Positions 15,656 through 23,176 are shown, counted from the stretch's first letter. The stretch is 23,319 nt of DNA from an uncultured Desulfovibrio sp. (GCF_949282365.1 NZ_CASDOY010000028.1:1-23319); one strand, 5' to 3'. Program-made: numbers and translations. Notes: generated by a model from the letters alone, not told the origin.

Positions 15656-16309
15656 ATGTTCATTACTTTTGAAGGCATAGAAGGCTCCGGCAAGACCACG
15701 GCCCAGCAGCTGCTGGCCCAGGAACTGGAGCAGCGCGGCCACGACGTGCTGCTGACGCGCGAACCCGGCGGCTGCGGCCTGGGCCGCGCCCTGCGGCCCA
15801 TCCTGCTGGACGCCCGCAATTCCGGCCTGTGCAACCGGGCCGAGCTCTACCTCTTTCTGGCCGACCGGGCCCAGCATGTGGCCGAGATCGTGCGCCCGGC
15901 CCTGGAGGCCGGCCAGATCGTCATCTGCGACCGCTACACCGATTCCACCCTGGCCTATCAGGGCTACGGCCGCGGCCGCGACCCCGACCGTCTGCGCCGC
16001 GCCAACGACCTGGCCACCGGCGGCCTGCAGCCGGACCTGACCCTGCTCTGCGACCTGCCCGTGGCCCTGGGCCTGGAGCGCGCGGGCCTGCGCAACCGGC
16101 GCGAGGGCACCATCCTTTCCGAAGGACGCTTCGACGGCGAGAGCCTCAACTTCCACGAGCGCGTGCGTCAGGGCTATCTGGCGCTGGCCGCGGAAGAGCC
16201 CGAGCGCATCGCCCTCATCGACGCCTCGCAGACGCCCGAGGATGTGGTGCTGCAATGCCTCTCCGCCGTGGAGCGGCATCTGGGACAGCGCGGCAGCGGG
16301 CTGGAATAG
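15656..16309 (+). CDS. tmk: Thymidylate kinase
   Basis: 217 residues. It phosphorylates dTMP to dTDP with ATP in the cytoplasm. The P-loop is FEGIEGSGKTT (4-14), followed by LTREPGG, with an acidic/arginine DRX-type motif CDRYTDSTLAYQG and a LID region rich in arginine (RRANDLATGG onward, later RNRREG). The start at 15656 has GAGG five to eight bases upstream, lying over the stop of the preceding gene. An in-frame ATG at 15604 is rejected because its extension is lysine/proline-rich and lies inside the upstream gene. The pairing with a YhaM-like exonuclease suggests a nucleotide-turnover operon. Confidence 0.95.
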   Translation: MFITFEGIEGSGKTTAQQLLAQELEQRGHDVLLTREPGGCGLGRALRPILLDARNSGLCNRAELYLFLADRAQHVAEIVRPALEAGQIVICDRYTDSTLAYQGYGRGRDPDRLRRANDLATGGLQPDLTLLCDLPVALGLERAGLRNRREGTILSEGRFDGESLNFHERVRQGYLALAAEEPERIALIDASQTPEDVVLQCLSAVERHLGQRGSGLE

Positions 16310-16347
16310 ATCATCCGGGCTGGACAGCCCCCTGAAAGGATACTGCC

Positions 16348-16692
16348 ATGAGCGAACTCTATACCGTCACCGCCGGGGAAGGCCGCCTGCGCTTCCTGCC
16401 CCGCAGCGACGCGGCCCTGGAACAGGCCGTGCAGGACAAAGCCCCCCTGCCCGGCTGCGAATTCGTTTCCCGTCTGGGCGATCCCGGGCTGCTGCACGGC
16501 GTGGTCTTCCGCCATATGGACCGGCCCGGCGGTGTCTTCGTGCTGGAAGATGCCGGCGGCCTGCTCTTCGCGGCTGTGGCCGAGACCAACCTGGCCTATG
16601 CCCTGGCCCTGGGCCATCTGGGCAGGATGATCTCCTATGCGCGTTACGGCGCCGACATTTTTGCCGAAAACATGCTGGACGACGATGACTGA
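16348..16692 (+). CDS. Unknown 114-residue acidic protein
   Basis: I do not recognise this family. The protein is acidic at the end (AENMLDDDD) and carries two hydrophobic strand-like runs, LLHGVVFRHM and GGVFVLEDAGGLLFAAVAETNLAYALALGHLG, without a clear membrane segment or signal peptide. AAAGGA lies upstream of the ATG. It is 38 bases after tmk, and its last codons overlap the start of the deacetylase-family gene by 8 bases (ATGACTGA). The two products are therefore probably made in a fixed ratio and may act together. Codon use matches the neighbours, so it looks like a resident gene. Confidence 0.8.
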   Translation: MSELYTVTAGEGRLRFLPRSDAALEQAVQDKAPLPGCEFVSRLGDPGLLHGVVFRHMDRPGGVFVLEDAGGLLFAAVAETNLAYALALGHLGRMISYARYGADIFAENMLDDDD

Positions 16693-18013
16693 GCCCCTGA
16701 GAGCCCGCAACCGTCTGGGCGTGGTCTTCTTCCCCGCCTTTGACTGGGCCATCTCCGCCACCCACCCCGAACGCGAGGAGCGCCTGCTCTATACCCGCGA
16801 CCAGCTGGCGGAAGAAGGCCTGTTCGATATCCCGGGCATCACCGAATACCGCCCGGAACTGGCCTGCAACGCCCAGGTGGAGCGCGTGCACTTCTGTCTG
16901 CCCTCCACCAATGCCGTGGTCACCGACTCGCACCGGGCCTCGGCCGGCGGGGCCATCACGGCCGCCCGCCTGGTCATGGAGAAGAAGGAGGACAAGGCCT
17001 TCGCCCTGGTGCGGCCCCCCGGACACCACGCCATGCGCGTGGCCCACGGCAACCGCGGCTTCTGCAACATCAACAACGAAGCCGTGATGGTGGAGTACAT
17101 CCGCGACCACTACCCGCATCCCTCGGGCCGCCCCCTGCGCATCGCCATCGTGGACACGGACGTGCATCACGGCGACGGCAGCCAGGACATATTCTGGAAC
17201 GATCCCCACACCCTGTTCATCTCCCTGCACCAGGACGGCCGCACCCTCTACCCGGGCACGGGCTTCCCGCAGGAATGCGGCGGGCCGGGCGCGCTGGGCC
17301 GCACCATCAACATCCCCCTGCCGCCCGAGACCTCGGACGCGGGCTACCTTTACGCCATCGAGCACGCCGTGCTGCCCATGCTGGCGGACTTCAAGCCTGA
17401 TCTGGTCATCAATTCCGCCGGGCAGGACAACCATTTCACCGATCCGCTGGCCAACATGAAGCTCTCGGCCCAGGGCTACGCGGCCCTCAACCGCGCCCTC
17501 GCCCCGGACATCGCCGTGCTGGAAGGCGGCTACGCCATCCGCGGCGCCCTGCCCTACGTCAACCTGGGCATCTGCCTGGCCCTGGCCGGGCTGGACGCGG
17601 GCGACATCCGCGAACCGCAGTGGCGGCCCGAGAGTACCCGCCAGCAGCAGAAGATCAGCGACTACATCGCCCGCCTTTGCGACGGCCTGCTGGAGCTGTA
17701 CCACGACCCGCCGTCCGTGCCGCAGGAAGGCGCGGAAGAGAACGGCTGGTGGACGCGGCGCAAGCATATCTTCTATGACACGGACATGCTGCGCGAGAGC
17801 CAGCGCGAAAGCTGGCGCCTGTGCCCGGACTGCTCCGGCCTGGGCTGCTTCGAGACCAGCTCCGAGCGCGTGGCCCGCTCCCTGTGCCTGCTCATCCCCC
17901 GCCACGCCTGCGCCCGCTGCCGCGCCGAGGCCGAGGCCCGCGCCGCCGGAGCCCGCAAAAGCGGCCGTTACGCCCATGTGCTGGTCCTGGACGGGGATGC
18001 CGTGCTGAAATAG
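16685..18013 (+). CDS. Histone-deacetylase-family zinc amidohydrolase with C-terminal zinc ribbon
   Basis: 442 residues. The deacetylase (arginase-fold) domain spans about 10-300. RPPGHHA has the charge-relay His114-His115. DTDVHHGDG has zinc ligands Asp159 and His161. SAGQDNHFTDP has the third ligand, Asp248. GGYA has the oxyanion Tyr283. Bacterial members remove acetyl groups from lysines, polyamines or acetoin-related substrates; the substrate here cannot be read from sequence. Beyond residue 310 is an extension with CPDC (380-383) and CARC (409-412), two CxxC pairs spaced like a zinc ribbon, which plain deacetylases lack. The start at 16685 is chosen by the 8-base overlap with the upstream gene. 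Confidence 0.88.
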   Translation: MTEPLRARNRLGVVFFPAFDWAISATHPEREERLLYTRDQLAEEGLFDIPGITEYRPELACNAQVERVHFCLPSTNAVVTDSHRASAGGAITAARLVMEKKEDKAFALVRPPGHHAMRVAHGNRGFCNINNEAVMVEYIRDHYPHPSGRPLRIAIVDTDVHHGDGSQDIFWNDPHTLFISLHQDGRTLYPGTGFPQECGGPGALGRTINIPLPPETSDAGYLYAIEHAVLPMLADFKPDLVINSAGQDNHFTDPLANMKLSAQGYAALNRALAPDIAVLEGGYAIRGALPYVNLGICLALAGLDAGDIREPQWRPESTRQQQKISDYIARLCDGLLELYHDPPSVPQEGAEENGWWTRRKHIFYDTDMLRESQRESWRLCPDCSGLGCFETSSERVARSLCLLIPRHACARCRAEAEARAAGARKSGRYAHVLVLDGDAVLK

Positions 18014-18058
18014 GTCGCGTGATTCATGCTCACTGCCGGACGCTGGCCGGTGAAGATA

Positions 18059-18139
18059 TTGAGGGGGCGGGGGAACTTTTCCTGGCGGAAAAAAGTTCCC
18101 CCCGCCCCCTCAAGCTCCCCCACCCCTTCAAAAACCGCT
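18059..18139 (+). repeat. Gene-3'-end hairpin with C-rich tail, copy B
   Basis: The bases from 18059 (TTGAGGGGGCGGGGG, then AACTTTT) pair with 18091-18113 (AAAAGTT, then CCCCCCGCCCCCTCAA). This gives a stem of about 22 bp with one bulged base over the loop CCTGGCGGAA. A C-rich, G-poor tail follows (CTCAAGCTCCC onward to CTTCAAAAACC). There is no U-tract after the stem, so it is not a textbook terminator. It starts 45 bases after the deacetylase-family stop. Confidence 0.75.
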
Positions 18140-18185
18140 TATAGGGGGATTCCTTGGGATGTTATTCTGGGATGAAGGAGAAGCC

Positions 18186-18596
18186 ATGAAGATTGATGAC
18201 GTAACCATCGGTATGGAAATCAATAACGATACCCTTTGTGAGATTTTTGGATGCTCACCTCAAGGGGGAATGCGCTACTCGAAGCGTACCAATACGCTCG
18301 TGCTGGTTTCGAATCGTGTGACATCGACCTATAGCGATGACTGGGATGGGGATACGCTTTTGTACACTGGGATGGGACAAAAGGGCGACCAGAGCTTGAC
18401 GTTTGCGCAAAACAAAAGATTGGCAGAATCGAATAGCAATGGCGTAACCGTACACCTTTTTGAAGTGCATCAGCGTAAAGTCTATACCTATTGCGGGGTG
18501 GTGAAGCTGGTGAAAGCCCCCTATCCGTCCGTGCAGGAGGACGCGCGAGGGGAAAAGCGCAACGTCTATATTTTCCCCCTGAAACGTATTGCCTGA
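18186..18596 (+). CDS. Stand-alone ScoMcrA-type SRA-like domain protein
   Basis: 136 residues. The start at 18186 follows AAGGAG at a suitable distance. The sequence GGMRYSKRTNTLVL (27-40), LLYTGMGQKGDQSL (58-71), QNKRLAESNSNGVTVHLFEV (75-94), YTYCGVVKL (100-108) and NVYIFPL (126-132) matches the module found in front of HNH nucleases of the ScoMcrA type. There it reads modified DNA (5-methylcytosine or phosphorothioate in the characterised case). I assign it from memory of that motif pattern. No HNH domain follows; the gene ends in a stop, then a terminator. GC is about 40-50% in the lines I counted, far below its neighbours, which points to transfer. It may be a remnant or a deliberate single-domain form. 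Confidence 0.65.
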   Translation: MKIDDVTIGMEINNDTLCEIFGCSPQGGMRYSKRTNTLVLVSNRVTSTYSDDWDGDTLLYTGMGQKGDQSLTFAQNKRLAESNSNGVTVHLFEVHQRKVYTYCGVVKLVKAPYPSVQEDARGEKRNVYIFPLKRIA

Positions 18597-18617
18597 CTGG
18601 CAACCAGGGCTGCAGGA

Positions 18618-18643
18618 AAAAGGACGCCTTCGGGCGTCCTTTT
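18618..18643 (+). terminator. Intrinsic terminator after the SRA-like gene
   Basis: AAAAGGACGCC (18618-18628) pairs with GGCGTCCTTTT (18633-18643) around a TTCG tetraloop, 21 bases after the stop. The T-run is contained in the stem's 3' arm. Confidence 0.92.
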
Positions 18644-18780
18644 GACGTTGGGGAGCGCTCTGCCGGGCATTGGCAGAAGGCTCGAAGACGTTTGCCAACG
18701 GGCTTTCGCGCAAGGGGGCGGTCCGCCGGATACCGGCGGGCACGGCAACAACGCCTTGCGTCCGGCTGTGCTTCGCACCG

Positions 18781-19221
18781 TCACCACAGCGACAAGGCCA
18801 CGCCGGCCACCACCAGATAGCGCCCCAGCTTGGCCAGCACCACCAAAAGCAGGAAGGGGGCCAGGGGCTCGCGCAGGGTGCCGGCCACCAGGGTCAGGGG
18901 GTCGCCGATGACGGGCATCCAGCTGCAGAGCAGGGTCCAGCGGCCGTAGCGGCGGTACCAGCCCTCGGCCTTGCGCAGGGACTCCGGCGAGAAGGGAAAC
19001 CAGCGGCGGTCCCGGAAGCGCGTGAGACAGCGCCCCAGCCACCAGTTGACGGCCGAGCCCGCGCTGTTGCCCAGGGTGGCCACGGCGATGAGGGCCCAGG
19101 CCGGTTCGCCGCTCTGCACCAGCAGGGTGGCCAGCAGCAGTTCCGATTGCGCGGGCAAGAGGGTGGCCGCCACCAGGGCGGTGAGGAACAGGCCGCCGTA
19201 CAGGGCCAGCAAAGTCAGCAT
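18781..19221 (-). CDS. yqaA: YqaA family membrane protein (DedA/SNARE-associated fold)
   Basis: 146 residues with about four hydrophobic segments: LTLLALYGGLFLTALVAATLL, LLLATLLVQSG with ALIAVATLGNSAG, RWTLLCSWMPVIGDPLTLVAG, and LLLVVLAKLGRYLVVAGVAL. TLLPAQSE, TLGNSAGSAVNWWLG, RYGRWTLLCSWMPVIGDPL and LAKLGRYL align well with E. coli YqaA. The family belongs to the DedA-like inner-membrane proteins with re-entrant loops; DedA relatives act in lipid-carrier transport, but YqaA's job is not settled to my knowledge. The start at 19221 has AGGAGG upstream. It is leftward and well separated from the moe gene upstream. Confidence 0.88.
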   Translation of the reverse strand: MLTLLALYGGLFLTALVAATLLPAQSELLLATLLVQSGEPAWALIAVATLGNSAGSAVNWWLGRCLTRFRDRRWFPFSPESLRKAEGWYRRYGRWTLLCSWMPVIGDPLTLVAGTLREPLAPFLLLVVLAKLGRYLVVAGVALSLW

Positions 19222-19589
19222 CCACGGCCTCCTGCAGGCTGCCAGAAGAAGATCGCGCTCCCTGCCTGTCAGGGAGGCAGGGACGAGGGGACACGACCGC
19301 CCATCCCGTCATGTCATCCGACAGGGCGACAGGGGAAAGGAACCGGGACGAGAGAGACACGGCAGCCGGTACGGGCCCTATGGAAGCCATGCCGCTTTCA
19401 GGCCTGCGCTGTCCGGCCGGGCAATGGCCTCCGGCCGCCACGGCCCGCATGCGTCCCGGCTCCCGGGGTGGCGCCTTTCAGGCTCTGGCGGCCACATGAC
19501 GTCCGGCTCGTCCACCACCATCCTCCCTGCCCGATCCTCCCTGTTCCAGAGCATACAGGCATCCCCCGTACCGTTTGCTTCAATGAAAC
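19222..19589. other. Non-coding stretch upstream of yqaA
   Basis: About 370 bases with no supported gene between yqaA and the 3' end of the MoeA-PBP gene. Frames crossing it lack ribosome sites and family similarity. Composition is less extreme than in the flanking genes. The yqaA promoter should be here, but no convincing boxes were seen. Confidence 0.45.
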
Positions 19590-19655
19590 GCGCCGGGGAA
19601 AAGGGAGCTTGAGGGGGAAAGCCCTCTCGCGTCAGCAGAGGACTTTCCTCCTCAA
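19590..19655 (-). repeat. Gene-3'-end hairpin with C-rich tail, copy C
   Basis: Arms at 19609-19627 and 19637-19655 form a 19-bp stem with one mismatch and one G-T pair over a 9-base loop. Read leftward, in the direction of the moeA-PBP gene, it ends CCCCCTCAAGCTCCC, the same 15 bases that follow the stem of copy B, and then continues C-rich. It starts 22 bases after the moeA-PBP stop. Seven Ts precede rather than follow the stem. Confidence 0.7.
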
Positions 19656-19677
19656 AAAAACGCCTGTCGCCCTTCCC

Positions 19678-21630
19678 CTAGCGGCCGTCGTATTCCCAGA
19701 TGACCTGACCGGTCTTCTCCACGCCGTAGCCGCCCAGGGCGGCCACTTCCTTGCGGAAGGCTTCGGAGCGGATGACGTCCAGCAGGGCGAGGATGCGTTC
19801 GTCTTCGGCGTAGCGCTGCGGGATGACCAGATCGTATTCCTCCACGCCCACGGGCACGAAGTCCAGGCCCAGGGCGCAGGCGGCGGCGCGCACGGCCAGG
19901 CCCGTGTCGGCGCGGCCGGAGAGCACGGCGGCGGCCACGTTCATGTGCGTGTATTCCTCGTCCTCATAGCCGGCCAGCTGCTGCGGCCGGATGCCCAGCC
20001 GCTTCAGACGGTAATCCAGCAGCACGCGGGTGCCGCTGCCACGCTGGCGGTTGATGAAGCGCACGTCCTCGCGGGCCAGGTCGGCGATGTCATGGATGCC
20101 CAGCGGGTTGCCGGGTGCCACGATGAGGCCCTGTTCGCGGTCCACCAGACGCACCAGCAGCATGGGCTCGCCCTGCAGATTGTCGCGCAGGGCCTGTCGG
20201 TTGTAGACGCCGTCGGCATCGTTGAGCAGGTGGCTGCCCGCCAGATGGCACTGGTGGCGTTTCAGGGCCATGAGCCCGCCCAGCGAGCCCACATGGGCCG
20301 AGGCCAGGCGGAAGCGCGGATGCTCGCGGCGCAGGAAGCTGTCGATGAGGTCCAGGGTATTGTCGTGGCTGCCGATGGCCAGCAGGGTGCCTTCCACCTG
20401 CTGGCGGGGCCGCAGCAGTTCCACCTGCACGGGCTCGTCACGGCCGATGCCCTCGCAGTCGCGGGCCACGCTGATGATGCCGTCGGCGCGGCTCAGGCTG
20501 GTGACGGTGCCCGCGCCGCGCGGCAGGGGCACGGCGAAGAAGGTGTCGTCCACCCGGCCCAGCTTGACGCGGATGCGTTCTTCCATGCCGGGGCGGGAGG
20601 GCAGGGGATTGACGGGCAGGGCGGTGACCGTTTCCCGGCGGGAGAGGCAGCGCTTCTGCAGCAGGGCCAGCAGGGGCTGGACGAATTCCTCCAGAGCCAC
20701 GATGGCCGAGACGGGGTAGCCCGGCGAGCCGATGACGGGCACGCCGCGCACCAGGCCCAGGGCCGTGGGCTTGCCGGGCATGACGGCCACGCCGTGGGTC
20801 AGCAGCTCGCCCTTGCTGGCGATGACGTCGGCGGAATAGTCGTGGCTGCCCGCCGAGGAACCGGCGTTGAGCAGCACCAGATCCGCGCCCTGGTCGATGG
20901 CGGCGTCGATGGCGGCGCCGATGGCATCGGGATCGTCGGGCACGATGGGCAGGGTGAAGGCCTCGCCCCCGGCCTCCTGCACGATGGCCGAGAAGATGTA
21001 GGAGTTGAACTCCGGCAGGCAGCGGCCCGCGCAGAGGTCCTCCTCGCGGGCCTCGGTGAGGGGCACGATCTCGCTGCCGCTGGGGATGATGCCCACGCGG
21101 GGCTTTTTGAAGACCAGCGGTTCCAGCACGCCGCCGGCGGCCAGAGCGCCCAGCTCGTAGGGGCCGATGCAGACGCCGGGCGGCAGGATGATCTCGGAAG
21201 CCACCATGTCCTCGCCCAGCTTGCGCACATGCTGCCAGGGGAAGGCGGCCTTTTCGATGACCACATGCTGCCCGTCGGGCTCGGTATTGACGTTCTCCAC
21301 CATGATGACGGCATTGGTGCCCGCGGGCAGGGGATGGCCGGTGTTGATCCAGAAGGCCTCCGTGCCCACGCCCAGGCGCAGGGGCCGCCGGGTGGAGGCG
21401 GTGAAGGTGGCCTCGGCATTGACGGCGATGCCGTCCATGGCCGCGCCGTGGAAGGCCGGGGAGGAACGGCGCGCGGCCACGGGCTCGGCCAGCACGCGGT
21501 GTAGGGCCGCCGACAGGGGCACGCGCTCCGTGCCCGGCTCGCGGCCCCCGGCGCTGATGCGCTCCAGCCAGCCCTGACGGGCGGCCTCCACGGTCTGCAA
21601 GGTCAGATAGGTATGACGTTCGCGTTTCAT
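19678..21630 (-). CDS. Molybdopterin molybdenumtransferase MoeA fused to a PBP-like domain
   Basis: 650 residues. Residues 1-405 are MoeA, which ligates molybdate (or tungstate) to adenylated molybdopterin. Conserved acidic sites are visible as Asp66 (AMDGIAV), Asp141 (LGEDMVASE), Glu187 (PSGSEIV, degraded from STGDE) and Asp264 (GSSAGSHDYS), plus MPGKP and GSPGYPVSA. Residues about 412-630 form a periplasmic-binding-protein-like domain (LLAIGSHDNTLDLI, HVGSLGGL, RQRGSGTRVLLDY, EEYTHMNVAAAVLSGRADTGLAV) that resembles the oxyanion-binding domain of ModA/LysR-type sensors but has no signal peptide. It may bind the oxyanion for the enzyme; that is inference. GGGAGAT precedes the start. A second moeA lies upstream. 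Confidence 0.92.
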   Translation of the reverse strand: MKRERHTYLTLQTVEAARQGWLERISAGGREPGTERVPLSAALHRVLAEPVAARRSSPAFHGAAMDGIAVNAEATFTASTRRPLRLGVGTEAFWINTGHPLPAGTNAVIMVENVNTEPDGQHVVIEKAAFPWQHVRKLGEDMVASEIILPPGVCIGPYELGALAAGGVLEPLVFKKPRVGIIPSGSEIVPLTEAREEDLCAGRCLPEFNSYIFSAIVQEAGGEAFTLPIVPDDPDAIGAAIDAAIDQGADLVLLNAGSSAGSHDYSADVIASKGELLTHGVAVMPGKPTALGLVRGVPVIGSPGYPVSAIVALEEFVQPLLALLQKRCLSRRETVTALPVNPLPSRPGMEERIRVKLGRVDDTFFAVPLPRGAGTVTSLSRADGIISVARDCEGIGRDEPVQVELLRPRQQVEGTLLAIGSHDNTLDLIDSFLRREHPRFRLASAHVGSLGGLMALKRHQCHLAGSHLLNDADGVYNRQALRDNLQGEPMLLVRLVDREQGLIVAPGNPLGIHDIADLAREDVRFINRQRGSGTRVLLDYRLKRLGIRPQQLAGYEDEEYTHMNVAAAVLSGRADTGLAVRAAACALGLDFVPVGVEEYDLVIPQRYAEDERILALLDVIRSEAFRKEVAALGGYGVEKTGQVIWEYDGR

Positions 21631-21685
21631 GAATATCTCCCAATAGCTCGAACGGAGGCCGGAAGGGCTCCCCGCCGCATGACCG

Positions 21686-21705
21686 GAACATGCGATCGCA
21701 TGTTC
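21686..21705. promoter_or_regulatory. Perfect 20-bp palindrome upstream of moeA-PBP
   Basis: GAACATGCGATCGCATGTTC is its own reverse complement, centred 65 bases upstream of the moeA-PBP start. An unbroken 20-bp palindrome in an intergenic region is most simply a dimer-binding operator. The regulator is not identifiable; it does not look like the E. coli ModE site as I remember it. Confidence 0.6.
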
Positions 21706-21731
21706 TCCGGTGTCGGCATGACGTATTTTGT

Positions 21732-21751
21732 CCGTTCCTGTTCTGGAACGG
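21732..21751. promoter_or_regulatory. Inverted repeat CCGTTCC-N6-GGAACGG
   Basis: CCGTTCC (21732-21738) and GGAACGG (21745-21751) are exact complements six bases apart. GGAAC is shared with the half-site of the palindrome at 21686-21705, so one protein could bind both. It could instead be a hairpin in the moe intergenic transcript. Confidence 0.5.
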
Positions 21752-21755
21752 GGGC

Positions 21756-21778
21756 GCCGTCATTTTAAAAATGACGGC
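21756..21778. terminator. Symmetric AT-cored palindrome, possible terminator between moe genes
   Basis: GCCGTCATTTT and AAAATGACGGC flank a single central A (21756-21778). Folded as RNA it would give a 7-bp GC-rich stem over an A/U loop, followed by TTT on the rightward strand. In the leftward direction of the moe genes the U-tract is missing, so it may be an operator instead. Confidence 0.4.
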
Positions 21779-21812
21779 TTTGCAGGCCGGTCAGTCCCTT
21801 TTATGACGCGCA

Positions 21813-21868
21813 TTGGGGAAAGATGGGGCACGGGGGGCAGGGCCCTTTTTTGCGCTGGTAAAAGAGGG
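21813..21868 (-). repeat. Gene-3'-end hairpin with C-rich tail, copy D
   Basis: Read leftward, CCCTCTTTT pairs with AAAAAAGGG (one mismatch) over the 8-base loop ACCAGCGC (stem and loop at 21843-21868). A C-rich run follows to about 21813. The CTTTT/8-base loop/AAAA core matches copies A and B. It begins 28 bases after the stop of the second moeA. Confidence 0.5.
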
Positions 21869-21895
21869 TTCCTTTCCACCGAAAAGATCCTGGAT

Positions 21896-23176
21896 CTACG
21901 CCAGCAGCTCCACGCGCACCACTTCCCCGGCATTGAGGCCCTCGCGGTTCTCGGGGCAGATGACGAGGCCGTCGGCCTCCACCAGACCGGAGACCACGCC
22001 GGAGGGCTTCATGAGCGGCCGGGCCAGCCAGTCCACGTCGGAGCAGTCCAGGTCCCGGGGCAGCCAGGCGGCCTCGCGGGCCGCGTCGCCGGCGGGCAGG
22101 AGCCTGACGCAGATGTAGTCGCGGCGGCCCTGGGCCGAAGCCACGGCACGGGTCAGGCGGGCGGTGACGGAGGGGACGTGCCCGTCTCCGGCGCTGCCCT
22201 GCAGATGCTCCAGCAGGGGCACGAGGAAGGCGCGGGCGCAGACCAGGGCGCTGCTCACATGGCCGGGCAGGCCCATGAGGCATTTGCCGCCGCTGCGGGC
22301 CAGGATGAAGGGCTTGCCGGGGCTGATGGCCACGCCGTGGGTCAGCAGCCGGCTGCCGGGCACGGAGGTGAAGACGTCCACGGTATGGTCGCGCATGCCG
22401 GCGGAGGAGCCGCCGGAGACCACCACCACGTCGGCTCCGTCCAGGGCGGACAGCACGCTGCGGCGCAGGGCCGCGGCATCGTCGCGCACCAGACCGGCCA
22501 GCGTCGGGCTGGCTCCTGCGCCGCGGCAGAGGGCGGCGAGGCTATAGGAATTGACGTCGCGCACCTGACCGGGCCGGGGCTCGCTTTGGATGGGCACCAC
22601 CTCGTCGCCGGTGGAGATGACGGCCACCCGGGGCGCGCGGCGCACGGCCACTTCCCGCTGCCCGAAGGAGGCCAGCAGGCCGATCTCCTGCGGGCGCAGC
22701 TTGCGGCCCGCGGGGATGATGCAGTCGCCCGCGGCGGCGTCCTCGTCGTGCATGACCACATGGTCGCCGGGGGCCTGGGTGCGGGTCAGCTCCACTAGAG
22801 CGCCCCCGGCGGGGCGGGAATATTCCACCATGACCACGCAATCCGCGCCTTCGGGCAGCATGCCGCCCGTGAGGATGCGCGCGCACTGGCCGGGCTGCAG
22901 GCTGAAGTCCGGCACGCCGCCCATGGGACAGTCGCCCACGCATTCCAGCAGGGCGGGCGAGCCTTCCTGCGCGCCGAAAACGTCGCGGGCGCGCACGGCG
23001 AAACCGTCCACCGTGGAGCGGTCGAAACCGGGCAGGTCGGCGGGCGCGTGCAGGGCCCCGGCCAGACGGCGGCCCAGGGCCGCCTCCAGCGGCACGGTCT
23101 CCGCGGGCAGGACGGGCAGGGCGCGCAGATGGCCCAGCACGGTCTCCACGGATTGCAGGGTCAGAAAGTTCTTCAT
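21896..23176 (-). CDS. moeA: Molybdopterin molybdenumtransferase MoeA
   Basis: 426 residues, near E. coli MoeA (411). It inserts molybdate into molybdopterin-AMP to complete the cofactor. Motifs are FDRSTVDGFAV (51-61, Asp57), RILTGGMLPEGADCVVMVE (100-118), STGDE (188-192), VSGGSSAGMRDHT (253-265), PGKP and GLPGHVSSA. The domain order I-III-IV is complete, with no extra domain. The start at 23176 is preferred: AAGGAG sits six bases before it, whereas an ATG two codons upstream abuts that site. It is leftward and upstream of the MoeA-PBP gene, with about 265 bases between, so the two may have separate promoters. The fused and plain forms side by side could serve different metals or steps. Confidence 0.93.
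   Translation of the reverse strand: MKNFLTLQSVETVLGHLRALPVLPAETVPLEAALGRRLAGALHAPADLPGFDRSTVDGFAVRARDVFGAQEGSPALLECVGDCPMGGVPDFSLQPGQCARILTGGMLPEGADCVVMVEYSRPAGGALVELTRTQAPGDHVVMHDEDAAAGDCIIPAGRKLRPQEIGLLASFGQREVAVRRAPRVAVISTGDEVVPIQSEPRPGQVRDVNSYSLAALCRGAGASPTLAGLVRDDAAALRRSVLSALDGADVVVVSGGSSAGMRDHTVDVFTSVPGSRLLTHGVAISPGKPFILARSGGKCLMGLPGHVSSALVCARAFLVPLLEHLQGSAGDGHVPSVTARLTRAVASAQGRRDYICVRLLPAGDAAREAAWLPRDLDCSDVDWLARPLMKPSGVVSGLVEADGLVICPENREGLNAGEVVRVELLA

Noticed and set aside
18186..18596. Prophage or insertion-sequence fragment around the SRA-like gene
   Set aside because: No transposase, integrase, terminal repeats or target duplication are visible. Only the base composition suggests transfer.
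18670..21504. A 944-codon open frame on the + strand
   Set aside because: It is antisense to yqaA and the MoeA-PBP gene, rich in His/Gly/Gln/Ala from GC-rich codon bias, has no family similarity and no ribosome site. It is a shadow of real genes.
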